A stretch of DNA of 15,566 bases from Myxococcales bacterium (lineage in GTDB: Bacteria > Myxococcota > Myxococcia > Myxococcales > Myxococcaceae), in contig PMBV01000314.1 of assembly GCA_003153055.1 (NCBI GenBank), forward strand, positions 1 to 15,566. The letters run 5' to 3'. Below the pieces are notes generated by a model. It ran no database searches and had not been told where the DNA came from. It saw nothing but the letters and a program-made list of their open reading frames with translations. Within the stretch, counting starts at the first letter, position 1, and each line of letters opens with the position of its first letter. Shown here piece after piece: positions 13,374 to 15,566 of the stretch. Both the position numbers and the translations under genes were made by a program.

Positions 13374-14759
13374 ATGTCGGAACCAGAGGGGCCGGTGCGG
13401 CTCCGCATCGAGCCGGTCGTATCCCAAGCGGCCGAGCTGGCCAATCGAGTCGCCTCCGAGCTCAAGGGCCACGAGGGTCTGCTCAACGCGGCTCGGCTGG
13501 TGTCTGCGGCGGCCGCGACAGCTGGGCGGGTCTCGAAGACCATGAAGCGCCCCTTGAGCCTGCATCGGCTCCCGGTGCTGTTCCTCGCCGCCGCGCTCGT
13601 GGGGCTGACGGCCTTCATCGTGTGGCAGTTCGCCTGGGTCTCGACGCTCAGCCTCGCCCTGCCCGACCGCGACGCTTCACTGCTCAAGCGCGGGCTCGAC
13701 GGCCGGGTCAAGGTCGAGGTTCGTCGGGTGCCCGGCTCGCGGGAGGCAGCCGAGTTGCTCGCCGCGGGCCGAGTCGACCTGGGCTTCATTCAGGGAGGCG
13801 TTCCCTTTCCCCCACAGCTCGCCCGGCTCGAGCTCCCGGGCCGCGAGCTGGTGCTCCTCTTTCTCCGAGATGGCCTCGACAGCCCGGCCCAAGTGCACCG
13901 CGTGCTGACCTCGGTGAAGGGAGAAGGCAGCCACTCGGTGGCCGAGGTCTTCTTCACCGGCTGGGGCCTCAGGGGCCAGGTCGAGTACCTCCACGGGTGG
14001 ACTGACCTGACCCACGACCCAGCCGCCGTGGTGCCCGCGGAGGTCGACGCGGTCTTCGTGGTGAAAGACACCGGTGACGAGCAGACGCTCGACGGCGTGC
14101 TGCGGCTGGTCAAGGCCGGCTTCCACCTCGTCTCGCCGAGGTTGGGCGCCCGGGCCGAGGGAGTCGACTACCTCGCGCCGGCCGTCATTCCCCCGGGCCA
14201 CCTGAACTTGGACCCGCCCATTCCCTCGGCCCCGGTGGAGACGTACTCGGTGGCGACCTACCTGGTGGCGCGCGACGGCCTGACGCCGAGTCTCCTCACC
14301 CAGGCGGCCAACGTCGTCGCGGCCCACCCGCGCACCATCGCCGAGGGCAGCTTTCGGCTCTCCGGCGCCGACTTCGCCCAGCTGCTCCAAGGGGTCGACG
14401 CGTTCTTCTCCATCTTGCTCAACATCGCGCTGGCCTTCCTCGGGCTCTTGGGGCTCGACATGATGGCGTATCGCAAGCAGTTCCACGAGCTCAACTCGCT
14501 GGTCAGCCTCATCAGCATGCTGCAGTCGAGCAAGGACGTGCTGGGCGTGACCGAGCGGGCCACCCGGGCCGAGAACCTCCTCTACATGCGCCTGTGCTCC
14601 GACCTCCTGGGCCTCATCAGCGCCGTCGCCGGGTACTACACCCAAGAGAACTCGTCGCTCCTGTTCAACAACCTCTCGGAGATCGTCCACCAACGCTGCG
14701 ACGCGCTCAAAATCAACATCCAATTGAAGCTACTCCAGGCCATGGTGAAGGAGGACTGA
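13374..14759 (+). CDS. TAXI-type (TRAP) solute-binding protein anchored by two membrane segments
   Basis: The protein has 461 residues from ATG 13374 (MSEPEGPVRLRIEP). An ATG ten codons earlier is the alternative. The order is: a cytoplasmic Ala-rich helix (15-57), TM1 at about 66-88 (LPVLFLAAALVGLTAFIVW), and a TAXI-like periplasmic domain of about 90-340. That domain includes AAELLAAGRVDLGFIQGGVP (125-144) and the VDAVFVV strand (224-230). TM2 follows at about 344-363, then a cytoplasmic helical tail of about 98 residues (RKQFHELNSLVSLISMLQ onward). Ordinary TAXI proteins are free periplasmic subunits of TRAP transporters. Here no TRAP permease is nearby and the protein spans the membrane twice, which looks like a sensor or receptor. 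That role is inference. Confidence 0.75.
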   Translation: MSEPEGPVRLRIEPVVSQAAELANRVASELKGHEGLLNAARLVSAAAATAGRVSKTMKRPLSLHRLPVLFLAAALVGLTAFIVWQFAWVSTLSLALPDRDASLLKRGLDGRVKVEVRRVPGSREAAELLAAGRVDLGFIQGGVPFPPQLARLELPGRELVLLFLRDGLDSPAQVHRVLTSVKGEGSHSVAEVFFTGWGLRGQVEYLHGWTDLTHDPAAVVPAEVDAVFVVKDTGDEQTLDGVLRLVKAGFHLVSPRLGARAEGVDYLAPAVIPPGHLNLDPPIPSAPVETYSVATYLVARDGLTPSLLTQAANVVAAHPRTIAEGSFRLSGADFAQLLQGVDAFFSILLNIALAFLGLLGLDMMAYRKQFHELNSLVSLISMLQSSKDVLGVTERATRAENLLYMRLCSDLLGLISAVAGYYTQENSSLLFNNLSEIVHQRCDALKINIQLKLLQAMVKED

Positions 14760-14783
14760 CAGCGGCGGGGAAAGAGGCATACT
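14756..14783 (+). promoter_or_regulatory. Candidate promoter for the AMP-binding ligase
   Basis: CTGACA (14756-14761, 5/6 of consensus) and CATACT (14778-14783, 4/6) are separated by 16 nt. The -35 overlaps the stop codon of the TAXI-type gene. The predicted +1 is near 14790, two bases before the first ATG of a 24-codon leader ORF. Confidence 0.45.
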
Positions 14784-14791
14784 CCGCGCCC

Positions 14792-14866
14792 ATGTTCACC
14801 TCCCCCAGCTCCGTCGAGCCCTCCTCAGCCCATCGCCAGCCTCTCCTTCGGGGAGCCAGGTCATGA
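14792..14866 (+). CDS. Possible 24-codon leader ORF overlapping the ligase start
   Basis: MFTSPSSVEPSSAHRQPLLRGARS-stop would be translated in two halves, MFTSPSSVEPSS and AHRQPLLRGARS. The TGA overlaps the ligase ATG (ATGA). The ORF begins about 2 nt from a predicted +1, with no Shine-Dalgarno of its own. It could couple translation to the ligase or be meaningless. I see no similarity to a known protein. Confidence 0.3.
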   Translation: MFTSPSSVEPSSAHRQPLLRGARS

Positions 14867-15566
14867 GGGCCCTCTCCTACGCCCACGGCACGAGCTCGGT
14901 GCCGCTGTTGGGCGAGACCATCGGTGAGAACCTCCGGCACACCGTCGAGCGTCACCCCGACCGGGAGGCCCTCGTGGTGCGGTGGCAGGGGTACCGAGCC
15001 ACGTACCGGGAATTGTGGGAGCAGGCGACCGCGGTGGCCAAGGGCCTGCTGGCGCTGGGCGTGCAGCGAGGTGACCGCGTCGGCGTGTGGTCGCCCAACC
15101 GCTTCGAGTGGGTGGTGCTCCAGTACGCCACGGCGCGCATCGGGGCGATACTGGTGAACATCAACCCGGCCTACAAGACGGCCGAGCTGGAATACGCCCT
15201 GCGCCAATCGGCCACCCAGGTCTTGGTGCTGGCCCGTGCGTTCCGGCAGAGCGACTACGCAGGCATGGTGGCACAGGTACGCCCCGGCTGCCCCGACCTC
15301 AGAGTCTCGCTGGTGATGGAAGACGACTGGGGAATGCTCAACGACGTGGGGCACCACGTGAGCAACGAGACGCTGAGCGCTCGGGAGCGAACATTGCAAT
15401 TCGATGACCCGATCAACATTCAATACACCTCGGGCACCACCGGGTTCCCCAAGGGAGCCACGCTCACCCATCACAACGTGCTGAACAACGGCTTCTTCGT
15501 GGGAGAGATGCTGAAGCTGACCGAGCACGACCGCGTGTTGATCCCCGTGCCGTTCTACCACTGCTT
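14863..15566 (+). CDS. AMP-binding (fatty-acyl-CoA synthetase-like) protein, 3' end outside window
   Basis: The first 234 codons are present. The ATG at 14863 follows GGGGAG with good spacing and gives MRALSYAHGTSSVPLLGETI, the usual start of medium- and long-chain acyl-CoA ligases. The ANL-superfamily P-loop is intact at 188-198 (YTSGTTGFPKG), preceded by DPINIQ and followed by ATLTHHNVLNNG. GLLALGVQRGDRVGVWSPN (61-79) and ILVNINPAYKTAELEYAL (96-113) are also canonical. The sequence ends at VLIPVPFYHC, the A4 motif region. The reaction would be ATP-dependent activation of a carboxylic acid to an acyl-adenylate and then acyl-CoA. Catalytic motifs A5-A10 lie beyond the window. The chain-length preference is not readable. 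Confidence 0.92.
   Translation, partial: MRALSYAHGTSSVPLLGETIGENLRHTVERHPDREALVVRWQGYRATYRELWEQATAVAKGLLALGVQRGDRVGVWSPNRFEWVVLQYATARIGAILVNINPAYKTAELEYALRQSATQVLVLARAFRQSDYAGMVAQVRPGCPDLRVSLVMEDDWGMLNDVGHHVSNETLSARERTLQFDDPINIQYTSGTTGFPKGATLTHHNVLNNGFFVGEMLKLTEHDRVLIPVPFYHC

Noticed and set aside
13677..14723. 348-codon open frame opposite the TAXI-type gene
   Set aside because: Antisense to a protein with coherent TM and binding-domain structure; Val/Glu/Arg-rich filler sequence.
1..15566. CRISPR array, tRNA, rRNA or insertion-sequence transposase
   Set aside because: No regularly spaced repeats, cloverleaf-like sequence, rRNA segments or transposase motifs were seen on reading both strands.

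Overview
This window is GC-rich, densely packed and strongly third-position GC-biased. Gene content points to a myxobacterium (Myxococcota) or close relative. The clues are ybhF/S/R-like ABC genes, a Uma2-family nuclease with a coiled-coil tail, a short DAG-repeat lipoprotein, a small protein fragment carrying a CxxCH motif, and a TAXI-type periplasmic-binding protein. The organism call is inference from gene style; no rRNA or other taxonomic marker is present.

Layout. Positions 1-2637 (+) hold the 3' end of an ABC-2 export operon: the C-terminus of an ATPase followed by two paralogous permeases. Positions 2640-6330 are an accessory, toxin-antitoxin-rich patch: a CxxCH-protein fragment, a MazF-type toxin with a ribbon-helix-helix antitoxin (- strand), a Uma2-family nuclease (+), and a hipBA pair (- strand). 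A decayed duplicate of the permease-2 3' end lies at 4680-4755, just outside the hipA stop. The block between the two copies therefore looks like an inserted segment. Positions 6383-8503 (- strand) carry a tetR-monooxygenase operon with a striking double operator, followed by a small Asp/Gly/Ala-repeat lipoprotein gene. Positions 8562-10574 (- strand) hold a three-gene unit: a MerR/excisionase-type HTH protein, an AAA/ABC-type ATPase, and a DUF4276 protein with Toprim-like acidic motifs. This is the best candidate here for a defence-type system.

The right part returns to envelope and metabolic genes. A two-sensor-domain lytic transglycosylase (MltF-like, +) converges on a two-TM exported protein of unknown function (-). 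Next comes a double-anchored TAXI-type binding protein (+). The window ends inside a fatty-acyl-CoA-synthetase-like AMP-binding protein (+), which is preceded by a possible 24-codon leader ORF.

How the genes work together. The ABC genes form one exporter. MazEF and HipBA are two autoregulated toxin-antitoxin modules with recognisable operators over their promoters. TetR probably represses itself and the downstream monooxygenase. The ATPase and DUF4276 genes overlap and are almost certainly co-translated. In four units (mazE-like, hipB, tetR, and the leader ORF before the ligase) the best -10 lies only 6-9 nt from the first ATG, suggesting leaderless or nearly leaderless transcripts. No tRNA, rRNA, CRISPR array or transposase gene was seen.
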